From: JAHEJA01 sp965657215
Lineage (GTDB): Bacteria; Pseudomonadota; Alphaproteobacteria; Rhodobacterales; Rhodobacteraceae
Length of the DNA: 64,000 bases
Direction of reading: 5' to 3'
Assembly: GCA_965657215.1 (NCBI GenBank)
Contig: CBFHNR010000010.1
Location: 30,637 to 94,636 of the forward strand
Numbering within the stretch: position 1 is the stretch's first letter; the number at the start of each line of letters is the position of its first letter. Below the pieces are notes generated by a model. It saw only the letters and a program-made list of their open reading frames with translations, did no database searches and was not told the DNA's origin. Positions 1-8,544 of this stretch are shown here, in pieces. A program made the position numbers and the translations under genes.

Positions 1-1746
1 AACCTTACAGACGCGAATGGGTATTTTTCTCTCTCAAACAATGTCTTGTCCGCCATTGTTAAATCGGCTCGCGTGAGAGCTGCGCAAGGTGGCGATGTCA
101 CCTTTGATAACGCTCAATTTGTGATTAAGGATACACGCCAAAAACCTGCGCAGGCCTATGTTGATTTTTCAGGCAAGGGCACAATCACGGCTGTGGTTGA
201 TCTCTTGAATGCGGAGCCTTTGTCCGTGATGACGCGGATCAAACAGCCCGTGACCTTGGCAGATGGCACAGCGGATTTATCAGCGCGCATTGAGTTTCCA
301 ATCAAAAAAGGTGCCAAGCCTGAAGAAATAAAATACACAGCTAATGCCACCTTGAACAATGTGAAAACCTCCAAACTGATCAAGGATCGCGTCCTTTCGG
401 CCCCTCGATTGGAGCTGGCCGCGAACAACACCTCTTTGTCGATTGAGGGATCAGGTCGCTTTGATGGCTTGCCCTTCACAGGGGAATTCACCACAGGCAT
501 TGGGAAATCTCCTGATACACCGAGACCCGCTCTCAAAGCACGCTTTGATATTTCATCAGCCATGTTTGATACATTTTCAATTCCTCTGTCATCAGGATTG
601 TTTTCGGGATCGACACCTGCGACTTTGGCAATTCTATTTCCAAAAGACGCATCACCCATTTTTTCCGTTGAAAGCAATCTGGTTGGAGCGCGCCTAAAAA
701 TTGATGGGGTAGGCTGGGTGAAACCAAAACGCTCCGCTGGAAAGTTGGATTTAGAGGGGCGGCTTGGCAAGCAACTGGCGATCACGCAACTGGATGTTTC
801 AGGTTCGGGGGCAACCCTGAAGTCTAAGGTCCGCTTTACCCAAGACCAAAAATTCCAAAGCTTGGACATATCGCAATTTAAACTGGGCAATGGCATCAAT
901 GTATCTGGTGCCTTTTTGCCCAATGGTATTTTGCGGATTGATGGCGGGCGCGTTGATTTAGCGTCATTTTTGGCGCGACAGAATAGTGGGGGCAGCGGGT
1001 CAGGTGGGTTGAAACGCATTGATATAAATCTAGACCGTTTGATCGTTGCGGAAAACCAAGAGCTTAATCGTGTAAAAGGGAGCCTTGCCTTAAATGGTGG
1101 TCCAAATGGGACGTTTAACGCGCTTGTGAATAACCAAGCCCAGGTCGCAGGCCGTATAACCCCCAAGAAAACTGGCATCGATCTCATCATCACATCGAAA
1201 AATGCAGGGCGTGTTTTGTCGGCTCTCGGCGCTTTGGATAAAGCCAATGGCGGCGATTTGGTTCTTACGCTTGGGGCAACTAATCAACCGGGGATCAGTG
1301 ATGGTCGCCTCCACGTCACGGGGGTCAAGGTTCAAAACGCCCCTGTACTTGCTGAGCTGTTCAACGTGATTAGCGTTGTGGGGCTGTTAGAACAATTGAA
1401 CGGCCCTGGTTTGTTGCTCTCTGAGATTGATGCGCGGTTTCGGATGACGCCGACCCAAGTCATTGTGAGCGAAGCTTCGGCTGTTGGGCCGTCAATGGGG
1501 TTGTCGGTTGATGGGTATTATGATCTCAAGCCTAAATCATTTGATTTTCAAGGGGTTATATCGCCTCTTTATCTCCTGAACGGTATCGGGCAGGTCTTTA
1601 CCAGAAAAGGCGAAGGCTTGATTGGTTTCAACTTTAATCTCAAAGGCGATGCCGCTAAACCCCGCTTTAACGTGAACCCGTTCTCGATTCTGACACCTGC
1701 CATGTTCCGTGAAATCTTTCGCAGACCGGCTCCAAAACTAGATTAG
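1..1746 (+). CDS. AsmA-like C-terminal region protein, 5' end outside the window
   Basis: The reading frame is open from base 1, so the true start lies upstream; about 581 residues are visible. The visible part is long, rich in beta strands and low in cysteine, with many Gly-Asn-hydrophobic repeats. It closes with the segment KGDAAKPRFNVNPFSILTPA, which is typical of the AsmA/YhdP-like C-terminal domain. Family members are large, inner-membrane-anchored periplasmic proteins linked to lipid transfer between the membranes; that role is family knowledge and nothing here tests it. An internal TTG at base 46 could be mistaken for the start, but the frame continues upstream of it. The stop is 4 bp before queA, so the two are probably co-transcribed. 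No frameshift is seen. Confidence 0.72.
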   Translation, partial: NLTDANGYFSLSNNVLSAIVKSARVRAAQGGDVTFDNAQFVIKDTRQKPAQAYVDFSGKGTITAVVDLLNAEPLSVMTRIKQPVTLADGTADLSARIEFPIKKGAKPEEIKYTANATLNNVKTSKLIKDRVLSAPRLELAANNTSLSIEGSGRFDGLPFTGEFTTGIGKSPDTPRPALKARFDISSAMFDTFSIPLSSGLFSGSTPATLAILFPKDASPIFSVESNLVGARLKIDGVGWVKPKRSAGKLDLEGRLGKQLAITQLDVSGSGATLKSKVRFTQDQKFQSLDISQFKLGNGINVSGAFLPNGILRIDGGRVDLASFLARQNSGGSGSGGLKRIDINLDRLIVAENQELNRVKGSLALNGGPNGTFNALVNNQAQVAGRITPKKTGIDLIITSKNAGRVLSALGALDKANGGDLVLTLGATNQPGISDGRLHVTGVKVQNAPVLAELFNVISVVGLLEQLNGPGLLLSEIDARFRMTPTQVIVSEASAVGPSMGLSVDGYYDLKPKSFDFQGVISPLYLLNGIGQVFTRKGEGLIGFNFNLKGDAAKPRFNVNPFSILTPAMFREIFRRPAPKLD

Positions 1747-1750
1747 ACCT

Positions 1751-2809
1751 ATGCAGCTCAGCGATTTTGACTTTGACCTCCCTGACGATTTGATCGCAAC
1801 GCGACCTGTGTCGCCGCGCCCGTCGGCAAAGCTGTTGTATGCGCATGACGGTCAAATTGAGGACAGACAGGTTTATGATCTGGTCGATATCCTCCAAGCA
1901 GGAGATCGTTTGGTGTTAAACAATACCAAAGTCATTCCTGCACGTTTGTTTGGACATCGTCATCGCCCCGAAGCCGTTGGCGGCACAGGAAGCGCCAAAA
2001 TAGAGGTGACGCTGTTGACGCCCAATGCTGATGGGACTTGGGACGCTTTGATCAAGCCATTGCGCAAGGTCAAAGAGGGGGAGGTTATCACATTTGCCTC
2101 TGATTTGACGGCGACCTTAATTCGCAAAGATGACGGCCAAGCAACGTTAGAATTTAACCTTGCCGGGGATGATTTTGATCAGGCCCTTCTAGAGGCGGGC
2201 ACTATGCCTTTGCCACCCTATATCGCGTCAAAACGACCAGCGGATGAACGGGATTTAGAAGATTATCAAACGGTTTTTGCGCAAAATTCAGGATCGGTTG
2301 CAGCCCCGACTGCATCGCTGCATTTTGATCAAGACCTATTGGACAGGTTAGCGGCCAAAGGGGTCCTGTTTAGCGAAGTCACTTTGCATGTTGGGGCAGG
2401 GACCTTCCTTCCTGTGAAGGTCGATGATGTGCGCAGCCATAAAATGCATGCAGAACTTGGCCAAGTCTCGCAACAAGCCGCTCAAGAGATCCAAGAAACC
2501 CAATCAAACGGAGGCCGTATCATCCCGGTGGGCACGACTGCGCTTCGTTTGATTGAAACGGCTGCGTGCGATAATGGGGGCAACATCGGTGCATGGAGCG
2601 GAGCGACGGATATTTTCATCTATCCAGGGTTCGACTTTCACGTGGCCGATGGATTGATGACAAATTTCCACCTTCCAAAATCGACATTGATGATGTTGGT
2701 CTCTGCCCTCATGGGCCAAGAGCGGATAAAGGAAATCTATGATCACGCGATAAAAAAGGACTACAGGTTCTTTTCATACGGTGACTCGTCGCTTTTGTTA
2801 CCTGATTAA
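1751..2809 (+). CDS. queA: S-adenosylmethionine:tRNA ribosyltransferase-isomerase QueA
   Basis: This 352-residue protein has the usual QueA length. It begins with the family N-terminus (FDFDLPDDLIATRP) and carries LPPYIASKRP, the segment SVAAPTASLHF and the C-terminal MTNFHLPKSTLMMLVSAL. QueA transfers the ribosyl part of S-adenosylmethionine to 7-aminomethyl-7-deazaguanine at the wobble position of tRNAs with GUN anticodons, giving epoxyqueuosine. It is a cytoplasmic enzyme. The start is 4 bp after the AsmA-like gene, so translation is probably coupled. The tgt gene that often follows queA is not present here; an unrelated MFS gene comes next. Confidence 0.96.
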   Translation: MQLSDFDFDLPDDLIATRPVSPRPSAKLLYAHDGQIEDRQVYDLVDILQAGDRLVLNNTKVIPARLFGHRHRPEAVGGTGSAKIEVTLLTPNADGTWDALIKPLRKVKEGEVITFASDLTATLIRKDDGQATLEFNLAGDDFDQALLEAGTMPLPPYIASKRPADERDLEDYQTVFAQNSGSVAAPTASLHFDQDLLDRLAAKGVLFSEVTLHVGAGTFLPVKVDDVRSHKMHAELGQVSQQAAQEIQETQSNGGRIIPVGTTALRLIETAACDNGGNIGAWSGATDIFIYPGFDFHVADGLMTNFHLPKSTLMMLVSALMGQERIKEIYDHAIKKDYRFFSYGDSSLLLPD

Positions 2810-2866
2810 TATGTTCTGGGGTTAAATGGATCATTAGATTCTTTTTGCTCAATAGGAGCCGCACTC

Positions 2867-4132
2867 ATGTTTTCTGTGATCTCTAACACATGGGCATTAT
2901 TGCTCGGTGTATTGTTGTTGATGGTCGGCAATGGCCTTCATTCTACGTTGCTCGGTGTGCGCGGCGATCTCGAAGGGTTTTCGACCTTCGAACTGTCTAT
3001 TGTCATGTCATCCTATTTTGTTGGCTTCATGGGCGCGTCGCGGATTGTTCCTGAAATGATCCGCCGCGTGGGACATGTGCGGGTCTTTGCGGCGCTTGGG
3101 TCATTCATCTCGGCTGTCTTTATTCTGTTTCCAACGTTTGTCGATCCCATTGTTTGGAGCATCGGACGCGTGATCATCGGATTTTGCTTTTGCGGTGTGT
3201 ATGTGACGGCGGAAAGCTGGCTCAATAATAGTGTAACGAATGAAACACGGGGCCAAGCTCTGTCTGTTTATATGATCATTCAAATGGCAGGCGTCGTCGC
3301 CGCTCAATGGTTATTAAGCGTTGCAGATCCAGCCGGGTTTGTCTTGTTCATCATCATATCCGTTCTCGTTTCGATTTCCTTTGCACCGATTTTGCTATCG
3401 ATTAGCCCGACCCCAGCCTTTGAACAAACCAAACGGATGAAGCTCACTGATTTGATCAAGAACTCTCCGCTTGGCTGTGCGGGTATGTTTCTCTTGGGCG
3501 GCGTGTTTGCAGCCCAGTTCGGGATGTCTGCGGTCTTTGGCGCTCAGATCAATTTGAGCTTGGGGCAAATTTCAACCTTTGTGGCGGCGTTCTATGTCGG
3601 TGCTATGTTGATGCAGTATCCGATTGGCTGGCTCTCTGATCGCATGGATCGACGGACATTGATTGCTGCTGTTGCTTTCATTGGGTCTATGGCGTCAGTA
3701 TTGGCATTTGCGACAGGAGAGAACTTTTTTGTTCTGCTGATTGTTGCCTTTTTGATTGGTGGAATGGCGAACCCGCTTTATTCCTTGTTGATTGCGCATG
3801 CCAACGATTACCTTGAATATGATGACATGGCGGCCTGCTCTGGGGGGTTGCTGTTTATCAATGGGCTCGGGGCGATTGCTGGTCCGATTGTGATCGGTCA
3901 AGTCATGGACGGATTCGGTCCCTATGCCTTTTTCCTCATTATCGCAGCTTTGATGGGCTTGCTGAGCCTTTATGCGGTCTATCGCATGACACAACGTCCT
4001 GCGCTTGATGTGGATGAGATGAATGCCTATGCCCCCGTCGCGCCAAGCTCCTCAGTTGTTGTCATGGAGCTTGCTCAGGAATATGCGATTGATGTGGCAA
4101 TGGAAGAAGAAAGTAACGAAAACGCCACATAA
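2867..4132 (+). CDS. MFS transporter (YcaD-like)
   Basis: This 421-residue integral membrane protein has about 12 hydrophobic segments and the MFS signature between segments 2 and 3 in degenerate form (SRIVPEMIRRVGHVRV), repeated in the second half as GWLSDRMDRRTL. The overall pattern resembles the YcaD group of major facilitator proteins. The substrate cannot be read from the sequence. The cytoplasmic C-terminal tail is acidic (ending EEESNENAT). The start ATG has AGGAG seven bases upstream. The gene stands alone between queA and a DUF924 gene, each with its own intergenic gap. Confidence 0.85.
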   Translation: MFSVISNTWALLLGVLLLMVGNGLHSTLLGVRGDLEGFSTFELSIVMSSYFVGFMGASRIVPEMIRRVGHVRVFAALGSFISAVFILFPTFVDPIVWSIGRVIIGFCFCGVYVTAESWLNNSVTNETRGQALSVYMIIQMAGVVAAQWLLSVADPAGFVLFIIISVLVSISFAPILLSISPTPAFEQTKRMKLTDLIKNSPLGCAGMFLLGGVFAAQFGMSAVFGAQINLSLGQISTFVAAFYVGAMLMQYPIGWLSDRMDRRTLIAAVAFIGSMASVLAFATGENFFVLLIVAFLIGGMANPLYSLLIAHANDYLEYDDMAACSGGLLFINGLGAIAGPIVIGQVMDGFGPYAFFLIIAALMGLLSLYAVYRMTQRPALDVDEMNAYAPVAPSSSVVVMELAQEYAIDVAMEEESNENAT

Positions 4133-4225
4133 TTCACAATTTTATTTCGCGACTGTTGCAAAAGTTTACTTTAGGAAAGCGGATGCCTAAGCTAGTGTAT
4201 CCGTTAGGTTTAAAGGAGTAGGCGC

Positions 4226-4801
4226 ATGACACCTGAGGCAGTTTTGCAGTTTTGGTTAGACGAGGTTAATCCATCTGAATGGTATGCGCCGTCTGAGGGT
4301 TTGGATCAGAAAATCAAGGATCGGTTCGAAGGAACCCTCTCTGCGATTTGTGATGGCAAGCATGGCATGTGGCTGACTTATCCAAGCGGGGCCTTGGCCT
4401 ATATTCTCGTAACGGATCAATTCTCACGTAACATGTATCGGGGGATAGATCGGGCATTTGCCACTGATCGTCTTGCGCTTTCTGCAGCGAAGCAAGCCAT
4501 CCAATATGGGTTTGACCTGCGCATCGATGCGCCCGCTCGACAATTTTTCTATATGCCTCTTATGCATTCTGAGAACCTAACAGATCAGGATCGCTGTGTG
4601 CGATTGATGCACGAACGTCTTCCTTTGGAGGATGAGAATAACCTCCTTCATGCCCGAGCGCATCGTGCGATTATTCGGCAATTTGGTCGATTTCCAACCC
4701 GTAACGCTGCTCTTAATCGCAAGACTTCCGAGCTTGAGGCGGCCTATGTTGATCAAGGTGGCTATGGTATGACGCTTACGCAACTCGCAAAGGCGGGATA
4801 A
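4226..4801 (+). CDS. DUF924 family protein
   Basis: This 191-residue soluble, helix-rich protein opens with the family pattern of an early FW and D (VLQFWLDEVNPSEWY). It contains VTDQFSRNMYRG, QFFYMPLMHSE, and near the C-terminus the strongly conserved HRAIIRQFGRFPTRN. These are hallmarks of the DUF924 family, whose members are common in proteobacteria and have no settled biochemical function. AAGGAG lies about 7 bp before the ATG. The gene stands between the MFS transporter and lpdA and shares no clear pathway with either. Confidence 0.9.
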   Translation: MTPEAVLQFWLDEVNPSEWYAPSEGLDQKIKDRFEGTLSAICDGKHGMWLTYPSGALAYILVTDQFSRNMYRGIDRAFATDRLALSAAKQAIQYGFDLRIDAPARQFFYMPLMHSENLTDQDRCVRLMHERLPLEDENNLLHARAHRAIIRQFGRFPTRNAALNRKTSELEAAYVDQGGYGMTLTQLAKAG

Positions 4802-4874
4802 ACATAGCTCGCTTGTTGATAGAGTTAAAAAAATAGTTTAACATTAAACGGAATTTGATTTCCGGAGTTAAGCT

Positions 4875-6269
4875 ATGTCGTCTAATGCCTTTGATGTTGT
4901 TGTGATCGGTGCTGGCCCAGGTGGGTATGTTGCCGCCATTCGTGCGTCGCAGTTGGGACTAAATGTTGCAATCGTTGAGCGTGAGCATATGGGGGGCATT
5001 TGCCTGAACTGGGGATGTATTCCGACCAAAGCGCTCTTGCGTTCGTCTGAAGTGTTTCATCTGATGCATCGTGCCAAAGAGTTTGGCCTTAGCGCAGACA
5101 AGATTGGCTACGATTTAGACGCTGTTGTTGCACGGTCCCGCGCTGTGTCAAAACAGTTAAACCAAGGCATCGGCCACTTAATGAAGAAAAACAAAGTGAC
5201 GACCTTTATGGGCGAGGCGAGCATTCCGAGCAAAGGCAAAGTGTCTGTTAAGACCGACAAGGGCGTGGAAGAGTTGACCGCTAAAAACATCGTCTTGGCC
5301 ACAGGCGCGCGTGCACGTGAATTGCCTGGATTAGAAGCTGATGGCGATTTGGTTTGGACCTACAAACATGCGCTCACGCCAAAACGCATGCCTAAAAAGC
5401 TTTTGGTGATCGGATCCGGCGCGATCGGCATCGAATTCGCAAGCTTTTACAATACGTTGGGCGCTGATACGACAGTTGTCGAAGTCATGGATCGCGTGCT
5501 TCCTGTTGAAGATGTCGAAATTTCAAAATTCGCAAAAAAGCAGTTTGAAAAGCAAGGCATGAAAATTCGCGAAAAAACGATGGTCAAACAATTGGATCGT
5601 GGAAACGGAAAAGTTGTCGCTCATATCGAAGCCAACGGCAAAGTCACAACAGAAGAATTTGACACCGTAATTTCGGCGGTTGGTATCGTTGGGAATGTGG
5701 AAAACCTAGGGCTTGAAGCTTTGGGCGTTAAGGTCGACCGCACCCATGTTGTGACGGATGAATATTGTCGAACCGGGGTCGATGGCCTCTTTGCCATTGG
5801 CGATATTGCAGGCGCCCCATGGCTCGCTCATAAAGCCAGCCACGAAGGTGTTATGGTTGCTGAACTCATCGCAGGTCAAAAACCACATCCAATCAAGCCA
5901 AATTCAATTGCGGGCTGTACCTATTGTCACCCTCAAGTCGCAAGCGTTGGCCTCACAGAAGAAAAGGCCAAAGAGGCGGGCTATAAGATCAAAGTCGGAC
6001 GCTTCCCCTTTATCGGAAATGGCAAAGCCATTGCTCTTGGGGAACCAGAGGGGCTGGTCAAGACGGTGTTTGACGAAAAGACCGGCGAACTGCTTGGAGC
6101 TCATATGGTGGGCGCAGAAGTCACTGAGATGATCCAAGGGTACGTTGTTGGTCGTCAGTTGGAAACAACTGAAGAAGACCTGATGCAAACAGTATTCCCA
6201 CATCCCACATTGTCTGAGATGATGCATGAAAGCGTTCTTGACGCCTATGGTCGCGCAATCCACATGTAA
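4875..6269 (+). CDS. lpdA: Dihydrolipoyl dehydrogenase (E3)
   Basis: This 464-residue flavoprotein disulfide reductase shows the FAD-binding GAGPGGY near the N-terminus, the redox-active pair in GICLNWGCIPTKALLR (C-x4-C), a central NAD-binding GSGAIGIEF, the second FAD motif GLFAIGDIAG, and the C-terminal HPTLSEMMHE with the His-Glu dyad. It re-oxidises the lipoyl groups of 2-oxoacid dehydrogenase complexes with NAD+. No E1 or E2 genes are nearby, so this copy is either a stand-alone E3 or the last gene of a dispersed set. A strong hairpin terminator follows at 6279-6298. Confidence 0.97.
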   Translation: MSSNAFDVVVIGAGPGGYVAAIRASQLGLNVAIVEREHMGGICLNWGCIPTKALLRSSEVFHLMHRAKEFGLSADKIGYDLDAVVARSRAVSKQLNQGIGHLMKKNKVTTFMGEASIPSKGKVSVKTDKGVEELTAKNIVLATGARARELPGLEADGDLVWTYKHALTPKRMPKKLLVIGSGAIGIEFASFYNTLGADTTVVEVMDRVLPVEDVEISKFAKKQFEKQGMKIREKTMVKQLDRGNGKVVAHIEANGKVTTEEFDTVISAVGIVGNVENLGLEALGVKVDRTHVVTDEYCRTGVDGLFAIGDIAGAPWLAHKASHEGVMVAELIAGQKPHPIKPNSIAGCTYCHPQVASVGLTEEKAKEAGYKIKVGRFPFIGNGKAIALGEPEGLVKTVFDEKTGELLGAHMVGAEVTEMIQGYVVGRQLETTEEDLMQTVFPHPTLSEMMHESVLDAYGRAIHM

Positions 6270-6278
6270 CCTAAAGGA

Positions 6279-6309
6279 ATGCGGCCCAAGGGCCGCATAC
6301 TCTATTTTT
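6279..6309 (+). terminator. Intrinsic terminator of lpdA
   Basis: A perfect 9-bp stem ATGCGGCCC/GGGCCGCAT with an AA loop (6279-6298) is followed by a T-rich tract (TCTATTTTTG). It starts 10 bp after the lpdA stop codon. Confidence 0.88.
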
Positions 6310-6311
6310 GA

Positions 6312-6350
6312 GTGCCTTCGGCGAGGATATTTTTCAGACAAAAAATGAAA
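6312..6350 (+). repeat. Dispersed hairpin-GAGGATATTT element, copy 1
   Basis: The sequence TGCCTTCGGCGAGGATATTT followed by an A-rich GACAAAAAATGAAA tail lies in the convergent gap after lpdA. TGCC and GGCG can pair around a TTC loop. The same element recurs at 10961, 16480, 16637 (minus), 19517 and 46601. Confidence 0.8.
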
Positions 6351-6420
6351 AACCCTCTGCTACGTAAGTAACAGAGGGCCATTTCTTGTCACGGTCATCG
6401 GCGTCCCCGCCTGTACCGTA
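6337..6420 (-). ncRNA. Candidate small RNA A (GNRA-hairpin core plus terminator)
   Basis: Read on the minus strand, a 28-nt core (6418 down to 6391) is identical to one at 16599-16572. It folds as an outer stem CGGU/ACCG, an internal loop ACA opposite GAUG, an inner stem GGCG/CGCC and a GGGA loop, which fits the GNRA pattern. A 12-nt linker follows, then an intrinsic terminator with stem CCCTCTG/CAGAGGG (6378-6353) and a TTTTTCATTTTTT tail (to 6338). The transcript would be about 80 nt. The plus strand has no T-run at the right place, which supports minus-strand transcription. The 5' end is inferred. No protein-coding frame fits, and I do not recognise a named RNA family. Confidence 0.65.
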
Positions 6421-6442
6421 ATCAGAGTATCATCAGTTTTCT

Positions 6443-6457
6443 TTAAAAATAAGTTAA
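6443..6457 (-). promoter_or_regulatory. CtrA-type box TTAA-N7-TTAA in front of small RNA A
   Basis: A perfect TTAA (6443-6446), a 7-nt spacer and a second TTAA (6454-6457) match the alphaproteobacterial CtrA consensus. The box ends 24 nt upstream of the small-RNA core, about where a CtrA-activated promoter carries it. The region is AT-rich, so a chance match is possible. Confidence 0.5.
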
Positions 6458-6529
6458 CATTTTTTGTCGGAAAATATCCTGGGGGAATTGGCTGAAGGCC
6501 AAGGGGGCAAAGCCCCCAAGGTGATTTTC

Positions 6530-7585
6530 TTACCCGCGGCGACGGCCACCGCGACGACCGCCGCGTCCACCGACTTCACCACCTGATCCTGCTGGTTTGT
6601 TGAAGTGGATCCATGCACCGCCATGTGGGTCATTGTCTGTCAACAAATTGGCTGCGCGGATGGCTTCCATTTCTTTGCCGGGACGTGGCTTTGTTGAACC
6701 GAGTCCAAACATTGTGACAAAAGCCTCATCTTCCATGTCAGCAGGTAGGATAATTCCTGCGGCTTCAACTTCGGCCTTTTTCGCAGCAATTTTTGTTTGG
6801 CTGATTGGGAGGGCGACTGGGTTCATAATTGCAGAGGTCATGCCTGCACCCATTGCCATTGGCAAAAACGCATTGTTGATACCATGTCGGTTTGGAAGGC
6901 CGAATGAAATATTCGACGCGCCGCAAGTGGTATTTACGCCCAATTCTTCGCGCAAACGGCGCACCAATGTGAAAACTTGTTTTCCAGCTGTCGACATTGC
7001 GCCAATCGGCATAACGAGGGGGTCAACGACGATGTCATGCGCTGGAATTCCGAAATCTGCTGCGCGTTCAACGATTTTCTTTGCGACGGCAAAGCGGACA
7101 TCGGGGTCCTCAGAGATACCTGTGTCATCGTTAGAGATAGCAACAACAGGGACATTGTATTTCGCAACGAGCGGGAGGACAAATTCCAAACGCTCTTCTT
7201 CCCCAGTAACCGAATTCAGCAAGGGGCGACCTTCGGCCGTTTGAAGACCCATTTCCAATGCTTCGGGAACCGAGCTATCTATGCACAAAGGCACATCTGT
7301 TAGGCCTTGAACCAATTCAATGATTTTCTTCATCAAGGGTGGTTCAGTTTCATTTGGGTTTGGGTTGGAATTATAGACAACTCCTGCGTTGATATCCAAG
7401 ATATCTGCACCCGCCAAAACTTGGGCGAGGGCGTCTTTTTCGACTGTGGAAAAATCCCCTGCTTCGAGTTCGGCAGCAAGCTTTTTGCGGCCTGTTGGGT
7501 TGATCCGTTCCCCAATGACGCAAAAGGGTTCGTCAAAGCCAAGGACGGCGGTTTTTGTTTTTGATTCAACAACTGTACGTGTCAT
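6530..7585 (-). CDS. Methyltetrahydrofolate:corrinoid methyltransferase (pterin-binding domain protein)
   Basis: This 351-residue protein consists of a pterin-binding (dihydropteroate-synthase-like) TIM barrel: FCVIGERINPTGRKKLA at the N-terminus, ADILDINAG, PLCIDSS, and GASNISFGLPNR. It matches the methyltetrahydrofolate-binding module of methionine synthase MetH and the corrinoid methyltransferases of one-carbon metabolism, expressed here as a single-domain protein. It probably moves the methyl group of 5-methyl-THF to or from a corrinoid protein. The start is 9 bp after the reductase gene, so all three leftward genes form an operon. The last 18 residues are an odd Gly-Arg tail (VGGRGGRRGGRRRG). 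A split methionine synthase part and a demethylation pathway part are both possible. Confidence 0.85.
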   Translation of the reverse strand: MTRTVVESKTKTAVLGFDEPFCVIGERINPTGRKKLAAELEAGDFSTVEKDALAQVLAGADILDINAGVVYNSNPNPNETEPPLMKKIIELVQGLTDVPLCIDSSVPEALEMGLQTAEGRPLLNSVTGEEERLEFVLPLVAKYNVPVVAISNDDTGISEDPDVRFAVAKKIVERAADFGIPAHDIVVDPLVMPIGAMSTAGKQVFTLVRRLREELGVNTTCGASNISFGLPNRHGINNAFLPMAMGAGMTSAIMNPVALPISQTKIAAKKAEVEAAGIILPADMEDEAFVTMFGLGSTKPRPGKEMEAIRAANLLTDNDPHGGAWIHFNKPAGSGGEVGGRGGRRGGRRRG

Positions 7586-7594
7586 GAGGGGTCC

Positions 7595-8539
7595 TTAAGA
7601 TGCGTTTGCAGGGACGGCGGAGCTGCCGCCATGTTCTATGGCCCAATTTGCATTGGTTTTGATGCCACCAAGTGGAAAGAAGTGCACATTGGTAATGTTA
7701 AACTCAGGGTTTGCAGCTTTATATGCGGCGAGCTCACTCAGGACCTCGGTCGGCTCATAGGGCAGCAAGAGCTTGGTCACGTCCATCGCGCGTTTTTGCA
7801 GAACCTTTAATGATGGGCCAACGCCACAGGCAATCGCGAATTTAATCAAGGTTTGCAATTTCGCAGGACCAGCAATGCCAATGTGAATTGGAATATCAAT
7901 GCCAGAGTCTTTGACTGAATTGGCCCATTCGATGATTGGTTTGGCTTCAAATGCGAATTGTGTGGCAAGGGCCATTTGCGCATCTGTGCGTTTGGAAAAT
8001 TCTTGTTTCCAAGACAGGGCCTCGTTCACGTTGCGCATGGATCCATCGGGGTCGATGTCTTTGTTGCCTTCTGGGTGGCCTGCGACATGGAGGTGTGTGA
8101 AGCCCGCTTTGTCAAAGAGACCCGTTTCCATGAGCTGCATTGAGGAATGAAAATCGCCGTGGGGTTTGTCAACGCCGCCTGCCAAAAGGAGGGCTTGAGT
8201 GACGCCTGCTTCGCCTTGGTACTGGGCGATCCAGTTTTCTAATGTGGCCGTGTCCTTGATGATGCGCGCGGGAAAATGAGGCATGACAGCATAGCCATCC
8301 TCAGACAACCGTTTGGCGGTTTTGACCATATCTTCAATAGGCGTGCCTTCGATATGGGCGATGTAAACCCGTGTGCCAGCTGGCAAGAGATCGCGAAAGT
8401 TTTCCACCTTTTCAGCGGTGCGCGGCATGACTTCGATCGAGTAATCCTGAAGAAATGCTTCCATTTCTGGGTTTGTGCTCGATGCTTCGTCTTTCTTTTT
8501 AAAGTTAAACAGCGCCATTATGGCCTCCCTCACGTTCAA
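7595..8539 (-). CDS. Methylenetetrahydrofolate reductase family protein
   Basis: This 314-residue protein is a FAD-dependent TIM barrel of the MetF type: SIEVMPRTAEKV near residue 33, GTRVYIAHIEGT, ALLLAGGVDKPHGDF and a barrel end THLHVAGHPEG. It interconverts 5,10-methylene-THF and 5-methyl-THF. It is more divergent than housekeeping MetF and belongs to the subgroup found next to stand-alone corrinoid methyltransferases in Rhodobacterales. The neighbour at 6530 would use or supply its 5-methyl-THF. The ORF begins MNVREAIMALF; an internal ATG eight residues on is an alternative start. It is the middle gene of the three-gene leftward operon. Confidence 0.85.
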   Translation of the reverse strand: MNVREAIMALFNFKKKDEASSTNPEMEAFLQDYSIEVMPRTAEKVENFRDLLPAGTRVYIAHIEGTPIEDMVKTAKRLSEDGYAVMPHFPARIIKDTATLENWIAQYQGEAGVTQALLLAGGVDKPHGDFHSSMQLMETGLFDKAGFTHLHVAGHPEGNKDIDPDGSMRNVNEALSWKQEFSKRTDAQMALATQFAFEAKPIIEWANSVKDSGIDIPIHIGIAGPAKLQTLIKFAIACGVGPSLKVLQKRAMDVTKLLLPYEPTEVLSELAAYKAANPEFNITNVHFFPLGGIKTNANWAIEHGGSSAVPANAS

Positions 8540-8544
8540 CAGGC

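Noticed and set aside
156..1247. Long minus-strand frame of 363 codons opposite the AsmA-like gene
   Set aside because: It lies wholly inside the plus-strand gene, has Pro/Arg/Ser-rich shadow composition and no recognisable domain or ribosome binding site.
4825..4850. CtrA-like TTAA pair upstream of lpdA
   Set aside because: The spacing between the TTAA halves is 9, not 7, in a generally A/T-rich stretch.
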